Assembly (NCBI GenBank): GCA_011037195.1
Contig: JAAEAF010000266.1
Span: forward strand, 124,001-188,000
Origin: Triatoma infestans
Lineage: Eukaryota; Arthropoda; Insecta; Hemiptera; Reduviidae
Direction: 5' to 3'
Length of the DNA: 64,000 nucleotides
Position 1 is the stretch's first letter, and every line of letters starts with the position of its first letter. Below, piece after piece: positions 32,273 through 41,800 of the stretch. Position numbers and translations under genes: made by a program. Under the pieces are notes generated by a model. It was not told where the DNA came from and made no database searches. It saw only the letters and a list, made by a program, of their open reading frames with translations.

Positions 32273-33740
32273 TTTGGAGCTCCTGCGACAATTGGCACGG
32301 AAGTCCAGGGTAGATCTGTCGTCGAGGTGTGGGTTGTAGCTGGTCTCCTTCTGTTGAGCCCGAATTTGCCTTCTTTCTGAGGACATAGAAAACATACAGG
32401 AGGAGCAACAGTAGTAGAAGTGTTGGAAGGATAATGAGATAGTAGAGATACGTTGAGTCACTGGGTACGTCCTCTAGCAGTTCCAGTGGGTCCATTTTTA
32501 AATTGATTCTGTGGACGTCCTCGAAGGATATGTTCCTGTTGATGTGTGAGAACACTTGCGTAGTGATTGCGATGCTCCTTGAATCCTTGTAGATAGGTAT
32601 GGCTTTGCTGTCTAGTAAAGTTTCGTCTTTGTTTACTTTTATAAGGCTAGTGTTGGTCAAGAATATGGTGTTGTTATGTTTGTCCTTGTTTATCACGATC
32701 CTGTTGGTCCTGAAAGTTAAGAAGTGGTCTATAAGAGAGATATATTTGATAAATGGTGCGCTTGACGTATATACTGTCTTGCATGCTGCGAGGTTGATGT
32801 TGGTTATGATTTGGTGAATACAGTCGTCCTGGATGCTGGTCTTGTTGTGGCAGTACATGGCACTGTTGATGTCTTCACAGGTGGCTGTAAATAACTCATC
32901 CTGGGCTTTTAGGATTAAAGGTGGATTGACGTGAATTGTCAGAAGGTAGTTGCCTTTTTCTATAGGGTAGGATAAGAGGAAGTACGTCTCAAAGGAAGAG
33001 GTTTCTAGGGGAACGCTAATGAAGTAGTAAATGTTCCAGTTTTTTATTGAGCAGTGTACTTTGCTTAATTGCCAAAGTGCCTCGATGTCTGATGTTACGA
33101 AAGTTATATTATGGGATCTTTGTAGTGACTCAAGATCTTTGAGAGAGAAGATACTAGAATGTATGGTGTTTAATCTACAGAATTCCAGAGAGTTTTCCGT
33201 GTCGTCAATCTGGTTGGCGATAAGGACCAGGTTAAAGAGGATCGAATTAAATTGCTGATTTAGCTCAATTTGGCTAACTATAGGGTTGGAGAAGAAGGTT
33301 GTCATTTTGTCATTGTTAGTTCGTATAATTTGTATGTCGTGATTGAATTCTTCAATTACGCGCTTGTTTATTGCCATTTGGTTTTTGAGATTGTTTTCGA
33401 GATGAAAACTGTTCCGCTCTATAGTGTTTATTATTCTGTCATATCGTTCTTTGTCATCACTATCCATATTTCCCGTTAGCCAGGATATGGCTTTACCTAG
33501 GCCGTTAATTAGTCCACGTTTCGGTCAAGATCTGTTAATTGTTAAATGTCTAATTTGTTACGAAGATAATAATAGTATTTGAAGAGTGACTTTATCTGTG
33601 CTGTCTGGTTGTGCTGATAGGTAGTGCTGATGATGTTATAAGTTTTATCAAATTCAATGTCTAATAATTGTATGTCTGTACTGTGTATAAAAGTATAATA
33701 TCTGTCTATGACGTAAACTCGGTCAAGTGCAACGGGTAGA
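32268..33740 (-). pseudogene. env of provirus A (F-type fusion glycoprotein)
   Basis: The membrane-anchored subunit is an open 399-aa frame (33467-32268). A fusion-peptide-like RGLINGLGKAISWLTGN lies just upstream in frame. Features of the frame: an N-terminal coiled-coil region (residues 10-60), conserved cysteines (FC, HC, ATCED, MYCHN, DDC, AACKT), potential N-glycosylation sites, a membrane anchor LIILPTLLLLLLLLYVFYVL near residue 350, and a short basic tail. The furin-type R-P-K-R seen in B is destroyed: the first Arg codon CGA is TGA (33525-33527), separating it from the upstream subunit, which is itself frameshifted. If functional it would mediate membrane fusion, as in gypsy-type insect retroviruses. 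Confidence 0.8.
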
Positions 33741-33899
33741 ATTCCAGGTCCATGAGTCAGATCAGTTATCTCTAGGCTGGTGATTAAATTCCCGTTGTCA
33801 GCAATTGTAGTATCTATATGACTGCTATCTTTCCTCCTGTCGGCATGTGGGATGTGTGAGTCAGTGCTCTTATCTGTAACAGGAAGAGTGGCGTTCGTG

Positions 33900-35150
33900 T
33901 ATTTTCTGGGTCGTTTTAGTAGGTTAGGATGTATCTTAAATGATTTTCTTTGTACTGTGGCTAGTTTTGTTTCTTTGGAATAATTCCCTCTTTTAAATTT
34001 GGATTTGGCTTTTCCATATTGTTTATCCCGAATAAATATTTCTCCCTCTGGTATCGATTCTTTCTCTAGTTTTATTTAGTTTGTTTGTACGGGTCTCTTT
34101 TTCTTTGTCTATTTTTTCTTTTATTACTCAAGATATTAATTCCCTGTCGTCATGATATTCTTTGACTCGTTGTTCTAGAATTAGGTCTTCTGCATGTGTA
34201 TTGGTCTGTATCCCGAAAGTAATTTCATTAGGCGTCATAGTCAAGTTAGAGCTTATAGAGTTGTTGTATGCGATTAGCGCTAATCTTAAGGTTTTGTGCA
34301 TAGGGCAATTCTTTTGTCTGTTTACTATGTTCATGATTTCTATGAGGGTTGAGTGTGCTCGGTTTATCAATCCGTTAGAGTCTGAGTGGTTTGGGGTAGT
34401 GAAGTGTGTTTCTATGTTGTTATATTTTAGAAAATTTTCTACTAGTCCATTTTTAAATTCTGTGCCATTTTCGAATTGAATTGTTTTGGGATACGGGAAT
34501 ATGCTGAGGTAGTTTTCTAGTGCATTGACAATTTCATTTGCTGATGCCGTTTTAATTAGATAACCATATAGCTTTCTTGAAAAACAGTCTATCATAGTGA
34601 AAATTTGCTTTCCGTCGTAATGCAATATGTCGCCTTGGAGTTTTTCGAATGGTTTAGAAGGTGTAGGGGTAATTTCGTAGACTTGTCTAATTGGTTTTCG
34701 TTCGTATTTAACTTCCTTGCAAAGGGAACAGTTGTTGATTACCTTGGTTATTTATTCTAGCATTTTTGGCCAAAAGTAGCGTTTAGTTAGGGTTCTGTAT
34801 ACTTCGTGTGTGCCACGGTGTGCGGTTTTGCCAACGTGGTAGCTCTGAATAGTTTCCTCCTGTTCAGAGGGGTCTGTTATGTCTAGTCTTTTGGTATAGT
34901 AGCGTTTAATTTTTACTGTTGGGAATTTGTCTTTTATTATGTTGGACAGGTGGGCACAGGACGCCGTACGTATGGTTGGGTTGCAGGTATTCTAAGCAGT
35001 ATTCCTCTAAGTCGTTGGAGTATGGGTATCTGGTGTACCAGTTGTAACGAGTTTTGTTAAAAGGTTTGTCTATCGGAATTTTCGTCTCTGGGTTGCCTCG
35101 GGTTAGGAAAATTTGGAATTTTTCCACGTTGATGCAGCGGGTTCTGTCGT
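33900..35150 (-). pseudogene. Integrase of provirus A, catalytic residues changed
   Basis: The core frame 34625-34128 holds the first catalytic Asp in MIDCFSRK (residue 13). The second site reads QFENGTEF, Asp replaced by Glu (34470-34472). At the exact 35-residue spacing the third position is Asn (GLINRAHSTL; 34362-34364) where active D,D-35-E enzymes have Glu. Upstream lie the zinc-binding HHCC region in broken frames (34740-34870) and an N-terminal segment at 35127-34906. The C-terminal tail continues to about 33900 with KLNKTRE and KRPRKYT. Several frameshifts and two catalytic substitutions make it inactive. Confidence 0.75.
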
Positions 35151-35399
35151 CAATTATTTTAATTTGACTGTTAGAGGATTCTTGGGAGTGTTGGGTTTGT
35201 AGGCTTTCATTGTCGTCTTCGGCGGTAACGGGTTCGTTGTTGTCTTCGGCGGTAATGTTTAGGGCTCTGGTTAAGTCTTCTAGGAGGTCGTCACTATTCT
35301 CCGGTGAAGGGGCTAAGAGGAACTCGTCTATAACGTCGTCTTGATCTAGACTTAGGGGAGAGGTTTCTATTGCATTTACTTCTGTTCTTCCGATGGATT

Positions 35400-36240
35400 T
35401 CTTGATAGGGCGTCTGCTACAAAGTTGGTTTTTCCCTGTACGTATTTAACGTCGAAGTCAAAATCAGCTAATTGTAATTTCCATCTGATTAGTTTGGCGT
35501 TGGGCTCTTTCAAATGTGCAGCCATTGTAATGGTTTATGGTCTGTTTGTATTGTAAATTTGCGCCCTTAAATGTATGGTCTAAAGTGTTTGCAGGCACAA
35601 ACATGGCCGTAATTCTTTCTCTATAGTGGAATAGTTTCTTCTTGTTTGTTTAGCGTACGAGAGGCAAATGAAAAGGGAGGTCCTTTCCGTTGCTGTTCTG
35701 GGATAGGACTGCTCCGATAGCATAATTGGAAGCGTCTGTTGTAAGGATAAGGGTTTTTCAAAGTCAGGTAGTTGTAATATAGGGCTGTTCTGTAGAAGGG
35801 ATTTAAGGGTTTCAAAAGCTTTTTTGTAATCGTCGTCAATAAGTAGGGTTCTGTTTTTCCTGAGTGCGAGAGTCAGTGGTCTAGCTATTTTAGCGTAGTT
35901 TTTAATCATGTTCCGGTAGTAGCCAGTAAGTCCAAGAAACTCTTTGATTTGTTTTTCGGTTTTAGGGAGAGGGAATTTTGCAATGGCTTCTAGTTTTGCC
36001 AGGTTTGGTTGTATTCCTTTGTCCGATATAATGTGTCCTAGGAAGAGTAGTTCTCTATTGCAGAATTCAGTTTTGTCCAGCTGTATCTTTAGGTTATGTT
36101 GTTTTAGTTTCTCAAAAACAGTCTTAAGGTGTTTTACGTGTTCGTCTAGATTGTCTGAGAAAATTATAATGTCGTCCATGTACACCAGTACGTTGGGAAT
36201 CCTAGAAAAAATAGAATTCATGGCCCTTTGGAAAGTGGGG
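35400..36240 (-). pseudogene. RT C-terminal half and RNase H of provirus A
   Basis: The frame 36221-35580 starts just after a frameshift at the 8-G run (36237-36244) and contains the RT catalytic [12 protein letters not shown] (residues 11-22), [15 protein letters not shown], and FLGLTGYYR with its connection region. RNase H follows but is split: the TDASNYAVG block is damaged near 35750 and [12 protein letters not shown] appears in another frame (35839-35621). In B the same region is open. Right of about 35946 it is nearly identical to B. Confidence 0.8.
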
Positions 36241-37500
36241 GGGGCGCGTTCTTAAGCCCGAAGGGCATGCGCAAGAACTCGTAATGTCCGTCTTCCGTAG
36301 GGAATGCCGTCTTGGGGATTGACTCGGGGTCCATTTCAATCTGATGGAATCCTGAAGCTAAGTCGATGGCTGAGAAGTAAGTCGCACGTCCTATCTTGCC
36401 GAATAGGTCTTCAATATTAGGAAGGGGGAATTTGTCTTCTACTGTCTTGTTGTTGAGTTTACGGTAGTCTATAACCATTCTTATTTTCTTCCTACCGGAT
36501 GCGTCTGGTTTCTTCTGTACTACCCAAATTGGGCTATTGTAGGGGGAGTTGGAGTGCTGTATTATCTTGTTTTCTAACAGTTTATCAATTTCAACTCGTA
36601 CATCTTTTCGGTAAATCTCTGGGTACCTATAGTTTCGGGGGTAGACCGGGTTTACGTCGGTGGTTCTTATTTTATGTTTTAAAAGATTGGTGGAACTTAG
36701 GCGATCATTTTCCCTTTTTATTATTTGGGGATATTCTTGGAGCACTTCAGTTATTTTTTTCTTTTCTTCTTCATTCATGTGATCAGTTCTGATTAGAGTA
36801 GGGATTTCCCTTTTTATTTCCTTTAAGACCGGCTCCTCGGACATTTCGGGACAATTGGTCATTACTATGTCGGGGATGTCTGTACAAATTTCCTGCGGTT
36901 CGTCAACCTCCATTGGTTCGGGGCAAATGGCCATTACTTCTTTGGATTCGACTTCGCATAGAATTTTATTATTATTAATGCTGTAAAGGCCTTCCTTTAC
37001 CGTGACCTTATCGTTTATTTTTATATTTTCTTTAATTAGCCCGTGTTTTAATTCCCTATTTTTAATTGGTAATTCTATAAGGTTAACTCCTTGTTCTAAA
37101 TTTACTACGTTAGAATTTTCGGGGATCTCCAGAGTGAATTTTAAGGGGATTGTGCCCTGGGGGTAAGAAATGATATTCTTATTTAAGTCTATGCTCATTC
37201 CTAGAGATTGCATAGTTTTGTGTCCTAAGAGAATGTCGTACTTGTCTGAGAAGGGGAATACATGGAATTCGGTTTCTAAGTTTACGTGAAATGTGTCTTG
37301 TATGTTGAGAGTGCAGGATCGTTCTCCATTCTTCTTTCCAGCGGGTGTAGTTATTATGAATGGGTCGTTAGTTAATGTTATGTCAGTCGGGATAGCGTTG
37401 GATTTCTGTAATTTTCCGCGGATCCAGTGTCGATGAGCCATTTCAGTCCGTATTTGTCCTCAAAGTGCGGGAGAGACTTGTCCACTAGGTTTAAGTTGAA
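36218..37500 (-). pseudogene. Protease and RT N-terminal half of provirus A
   Basis: The protease active site WLIDTGS (DTG at 37423-37431) lies in a frame -1 to gag, as expected if gag-pol is made by -1 frameshifting. A further shift a few codons later moves to the 407-aa frame 37441-36218. That frame holds [15 protein letters not shown] (second protease block), then RT motifs [32 protein letters not shown] (catalytic Asp) and [13 protein letters not shown], where it ends at the 8-G run. Both breaks are shared with B. The apparent start ATG is not a real start. Confidence 0.8.
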
Positions 37501-39398
37501 TTCGGAGGGCCTTCTTGGCTGCCGTGGCCAAAGTCTAAAAAATGATCAAATTTTTCTGCTACTCTTTCGAGGGAGTTTTCTAAGCGAGTAATTCTGTCGT
37601 TACATGTTTTGTCAAGTTCCGAATAATTTTCGGATGGCTCGTCCTGTTGACAGTGGGTCAGTTCATGTGGCGAAATGTAATCTTTAAAACGGAGTCTGCC
37701 TGCGGTTCGCATGGACACCGTATTCTGGGAAAAGTGACCGGGAGGTAGTCTGGGTCGATTAAAAGGATGGTTAGGATTATTCGGGTGATTAGGATTGTTT
37801 GGACTCATAGATTGTCCAAAGTTTGGTCGTTGGGGTGGTTGCGGTTGTTGCTTGTAAAGGGAAGTTTGAGGTCTTTGTTCCACAGGCCTGGGATTATATT
37901 CAATTGGTTGGTACTGGTAGTTAGGGATCTGATTAGGAGAACCTGCGTATGGACTCTAGAAATAGAGAGATATGCATCTTCTCGGACAGCCAGGCTGCGC
38001 TGAACGCTCTTCGGGCGTTCAGAATCACCTCCCCTTTGATCAGGGAGTGTAGAGACTCCCTGGAGGCATTAGCCCGGCACAACAAAGTTCGGCTAGTATG
38101 GGTGCCGGGGCATAAGGGGATCATAGGAAAAGAAATAGCCGACCAACTGGCCAGTCCTCGGACCGGAACCTGCTCTAGGGGTGGCCAAATGTATGGTAAG
38201 AGCGGCTCTGAGAGACTGGACTCGGAGGGAACATAACCGATACTGGAGGCTGAGTACCGGAGCGAAACACGGCAAAATGGTTATGCCAGAGCTGTGTGAA
38301 AGAAGGACCAGATACATCCTGGGTCTAAGCAGGTATCAGATCTCTCTGATAACGGGCCTGTTTACTGGGCATGGCAGGTTCAAAAAACATCTACACAAGG
38401 TGGGGTTAGTGGATGTAGAGCCCTTGTGCAGACTGTGTCAGGAGGAGGAGGAGACGGCCTCTCACCTGTTGTTTGATTGCGTTGCAATCGGCAGACTGAG
38501 GTACGAGATCTTCGGCACGTTGAGACCGGAGGAAATCGTGCTTCAGGAGGGACTGGTGGGGAAGGTTTTGGACCTCATGAAGAGGGGAGGCTTCCGCTAC
38601 TAGGTTTGAGGGGTTGGCACAATAAGCCTCAATGGGAGGCTGCGGTGCCTGGGTTTTAGTCCCCCCCTGCAGCATTCTAATTCTAATTCTAATTCTAGGG
38701 GTCTGATTCACTGGGGCGTACTGTGGATTCGATCTGTAGGGTTGTTGGTATTGATTGTACTGATTTGGATTTCGAAAGGGTTGGTTGGGTCTTTTGGGAC
38801 CGTGAGAGGAGTTTAGGGAGGCTATAATGAAGGAACATTTGTTATAAATGATGTTTCGTACTTCATCGAGGGTGCTAGGATCGAAGATCATAATGTGATT
38901 ACTTAGTGTTGAGGGCAAGCATTTGTATATGTGGAAAATTATTTCCTTTTCGACTCGGGTTATCAGTTGTTTCAGGGCGTCCGCTGTGAGTCCGTCTAAC
39001 TTAAGTCTAATATAAACTAAATTGCGTAATTCCTGGATCCTATTGACGAAGTCAATGGGAGACTCTCTAGCATGCATTTTGGTTTGTAAAATCTCATCCT
39101 TAAGTATTTCATAAGATCTAGAGTCAGCGAAACTTTCTTTTAGGTACTTCAATAAATTTAGTAGGTGGTCTACGTTATGCGAAAGAAGTATGTTCCTAGC
39201 GGGCCCTAGTAATCTACTTTTAACTTTTATAAAAAGAATATTATGATTGTAATCTCTTTCGATTATGTTTTCCGAGCAGACTGTGGCGAATGCACTCTCG
39301 ACAATTTCACAAAAGAAAGCTAGCTCCGAAGGGTTTCCGTCGAAGTAGGGAAAGTGGTCGTAGTCCTCTTTGGATATTTTATAGTTGATTTGGGCCAT
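37491..39398 (-). pseudogene. gag of provirus A, interrupted by a LINE
   Basis: ATG at 39398 begins MAQINYKISKEDYDHFPYFD, a capsid domain with GNPSELAFFCEIVESAF, LLGPARNIL and ESPIDFVNRIQELRNLV (alpha-helical, retrotransposon-gag type). The frame passes into LINE sequence at 38696. The rest of gag resumes in frame at 37934, because 774 inserted bases are a multiple of three. It ends in a Pro/Asn/Gln-rich part and a coiled C-terminus (ITRLENSLERVAEKFDHFL) with stop at 37491. No CCHC zinc knuckle is present, as in gypsy-type Gag. Confidence 0.8.
37935..38696 (+). mobile_element. 5'-truncated LINE inserted in gag of provirus A
   Basis: It is flanked by a 12-bp target repeat (AGGGATCTGATT at 37923-37934, AGGGGTCTGATT at 38697-38708, one mismatch) and ends in a (TTCTAA)n tail at about 38673-38696. 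Coding content: RNase H blocks EICIFSDSQAALNAL and VWVPGHKGIIGKEIADQLA (37949-38150). After a frameshift near 38170 comes the C-terminal Cys-rich tail CRLCQEEEETASHLLFDC with stop at 38601-38603. It belongs to an RNase H-bearing LINE lineage. Provirus B lacks it. Confidence 0.88.
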
Positions 39399-39628
39399 TT
39401 CGGGGATGGTTTCTTTAGGAATGATTAATTTAGAAGGTTTAAGGACAGATGAGCTACTTACAGGTTTTAAGCGTGCTTGTTGACTCGCCAGCTTGCTGTT
39501 CTTCAGTCGTCTGAGGATGGTCCTGGTTCCTGTGGGTTGAGTACTGCGAACAAGCCACTGATGTGGGAGCTTCTAGTCTTCTTTGGATGTGAGACAAATG
39601 GTCGCACTATGAGACTTAAGCCTTCACA

Positions 39629-39648
39629 GTCCCTGTTCGCGGGCGCCA
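39629..39648 (-). promoter_or_regulatory. Primer-binding site of provirus A, tRNA-Lys type with 2-nt insertion
   Basis: The minus strand reads TGGCGCCCGCGAACAGGGAC right at the LTR edge. It matches the tRNA-Lys(UUU) primer complement used by gypsy-like and lentiviral elements except for two extra bases after TGGCGCCC. B (55070-55089) has the same 20 bases. Confidence 0.7.
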
Positions 39649-39887
39649 GTTATGTTTCAAGAACCCGGACTAGCCTTTTTAAAAAGATTTATTTGACATG
39701 AAGTTACAATAATAGTTTAACACAATACACAAGTTACTATAATGCACAGAATAAATATAAGAACTTAGATGCGAACAGTGCAGTGGCGAGCTGAGGACTG
39801 ACTGCCTGCTGGCCGGTGGGGGTATTTATATCCTGTAGGCTGCTGCTGACGTAGCACTGGTAATTTTCCTATAGATGTGTCATAACT
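39648..39887 (-). repeat. 5' LTR of provirus A
   Basis: 240 bp, AGTTATG to CATAACT. I count only two differences from the right LTR of B. In element orientation it has ATATAAATA (TATA-like) and AAATAAA toward its end. Confidence 0.88.
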
Positions 39888-39990
39888 TCGATATTCACAG
39901 AAGATTAATATTATGATCGATATTAACAGGAGGTTCATATTATGATCAATATTTACAGGCGGTTAATATTATGGTCCGATATACCTTGCA
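39888..39990 (+). repeat. 29-bp minisatellite flanking provirus A
   Basis: About 3.5 units of GATCGATATTAACAGGAGGT and variants. It is the same array, in the same register, as at 55329-55430. Confidence 0.8.
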
Positions 39991-40269
39991 AATTTCACGT
40001 TTGTGAATTCACTAGTAATATGGGATGAAGTTTTATTAAATAATGAGGTGTATAAAAAAAAAAGATCGTTTTTCCAACTAAAGAAGTTGCATGGACCTTA
40101 AACCCCAATCCACATATGTCTTACGTTTATAAGCACGATATTATTTTAATCTTTAGAAGAATGTGTCTATGCATATTGTGTCCCCTTCTATAGTCAAATA
40201 ATTGTGAGCTTTTTTAGAAAACCATGACTGTGTCTTATCATACGTAAGTAATTTTACGTCACTACTGGA

Positions 40270-41096
40270 ATAAAACAGTGTACTGATACTAAGCTGAGCG
40301 TGCACTATGTGAAATCGAAGGGGAAGATGTCCTTGTAATGGTGATACGACCTTAGAAAGGAAGACAGGATCAAAGCAGACAACACCAGTGACGTTGATCA
40401 GGCTTTGTAGGCTATCGAGTCAAATCCAACCATAAATCTCGTGCACTTGCAGCAGAACGGGCAGTGTCTAAAGACACCGTTCGCCGCCATCTCATACTAT
40501 GGGATAGGCAAAAAGGAGATGTAGGATAGTGCTGCATGAACTTACACTTCAACAGGGCTGCCAGGATTTCTAGAGAAATCCTGCGACAAGTAGCCAATGG
40601 TTGGATTACGGTCATAATGTATTTGCGGTTGGAACAAAAGGGCAATTTGAGAAAAAGTCAGTGTTTTGCATTTTCTAGATCTATGAAGGCGCAATTCATC
40701 ACGAATTCGTCCCGGTAGAGTTTGCATGAATTCCCACCTTTATTGTCAACAACTAGATAGAATAAACTCAAAAATGGCCAGCGTTATCCAACTATGGTCA
40801 ATCGCAAACAAGTTTTGTTCCAGCAAGATAAAGCTGGGCCTACACACCTCATGCTTTACAGACCTCTCGTCAAACGAAAGAAAAAATGTTGGAACTTGAT
40901 GGCATTAAGTTTCTTTTACATCCACTCTACAGTCCAGTCTTAATTCCATCCAACTATCATTTGTTTCGGTCCATGGCACACTTTCTTTGCGGGAGAACAT
41001 TTAATAACTTCATCGACATTGAAAGTGGAGTGCAGGAATTTTTTGATTCTAAACACCAAGGAACCTTCTGCTGCCAGAAACATGACTTACATCAGT
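40270..41096 (+). pseudogene. Mariner-type transposase pseudogene (copy next to A)
   Basis: In order and in shifting frames: SRALAAERAVSKDTVRRHL (helix-turn-helix, 40430-40490), LFQQDKAGPTH (where mariners read QHDNARPH, with the second catalytic Asp region), then ILELD/FLLHPLYSPVLIPSNYHLFRSM (where they read HPPYSPDLAPSDYHLF; the third catalytic Asp is replaced, S-P-V-L and S-N-Y) and NNFIDIESGVQEFFDSK. Many shifts and stops are present. The 3' end stops at 41096, exactly where the 46-nt inverted repeat begins. The match to 55713-56537 is close to identity. Confidence 0.8.
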
Positions 41097-41142
41097 TTAT
41101 GATACCCCCTGGCCGATCAGCCAACTAAGAGATACATCTGAT
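41097..41142 (-). repeat. Right copy of the 46-nt inverted repeat
   Basis: Exact reverse complement of 31827-31872. It begins at the first base after the segment shared with 55.3-56.5 kb. The outer block GCCAACTAA resembles a mariner end. Confidence 0.85.
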
Positions 41143-41299
41143 CATTTCTAACGGCCAACAATTGCTACAATTTGATATTTTAATTAATAAAAAATTTTCT
41201 CAATTACCCCCACCTTGACGTGGTGAGAAATCTTAAATCGAATGCTGAACGAAGAGGGGTAAACAAAATAATATGTAATAAAGAAATACAAAGTATGAA

Positions 41300-41800
41300 A
41301 AATAAATGCAGACTGGTGCATGTTGAGACATGCATGGTGACTCATTGTATATATACAAACATTTTTCATAATAGGATTAAGTATTACAAAACATGCTAAG
41401 AAGACTTGTGGTAACATGTCCGGGCAGGCAAGAAAGGTAATGAGTGCAAAGTTTTATTTTAACATAATAGGATTAAGTATTACTAAACATGTTAATAAGA
41501 CCTGTGGTAACAGGTCCGAACAGGCAAGAAAGGTAATGAGTGCAAAGTTTTATTTTAACATAATAGGATTCAGTATTAATAAACAATTTCCTGGATGACT
41601 CATTGTAGTTTCTTTGCATTTTTCTTAATACGATTAAGACTTAACATTGTTAGAAGAAAAATTTAATAAGCCTTTCGAAGGAGTGGCAGGTTCTTTTGTT
41701 GAGACGTGCATGATGATTCATTGTATATACATACATACTTCATAAGTAAGGTATGTAATATGTTCGGACAGGCAAGATATTTGTTGTTTTGGTTACAAAG
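41300..41800 (+). repeat. 96-bp tandem repeat and related sequence
   Basis: AATAGGATTAAGTATTA recurs at 41370, 41466 and 41562 (period 96). Units share GGTAACA.GTCCG..CAGGCAAGAAAGGTAATGAGTGCAAAG. Partial, more diverged units (GAGACATGCATGGTGACTCATTG, GTTCGGACAGGCAAGA) extend to both sides. Confidence 0.8.

Larger units (their letters stand above)
32014..39887 (-). mobile_element. Errantivirus-like provirus A (chimeric, with LINE insertion)
   Basis: LTRs of the form AGTTATG...CATAACT flank gag, protease-RT-RNase H, integrase and env, all on the minus strand. Length is 7.87 kb, of which 0.77 kb is a LINE and its target repeat. From about 35946 rightward to the 5' LTR and beyond, the sequence is nearly identical to provirus B (52131 onward). 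Leftward it is clearly more diverged and rich in frameshifts. The two LTRs differ much more from each other than the right LTR does from either LTR of B, and the flanking 4 bp (TCAA, TCGA) do not match. I infer a recombinant or conversion product. Confidence 0.85.

Noticed and set aside
35944..36255. 103-aa plus frame conserved between A and B
   Set aside because: Antisense of the RT palm; conserved only because the DNA is duplicated.
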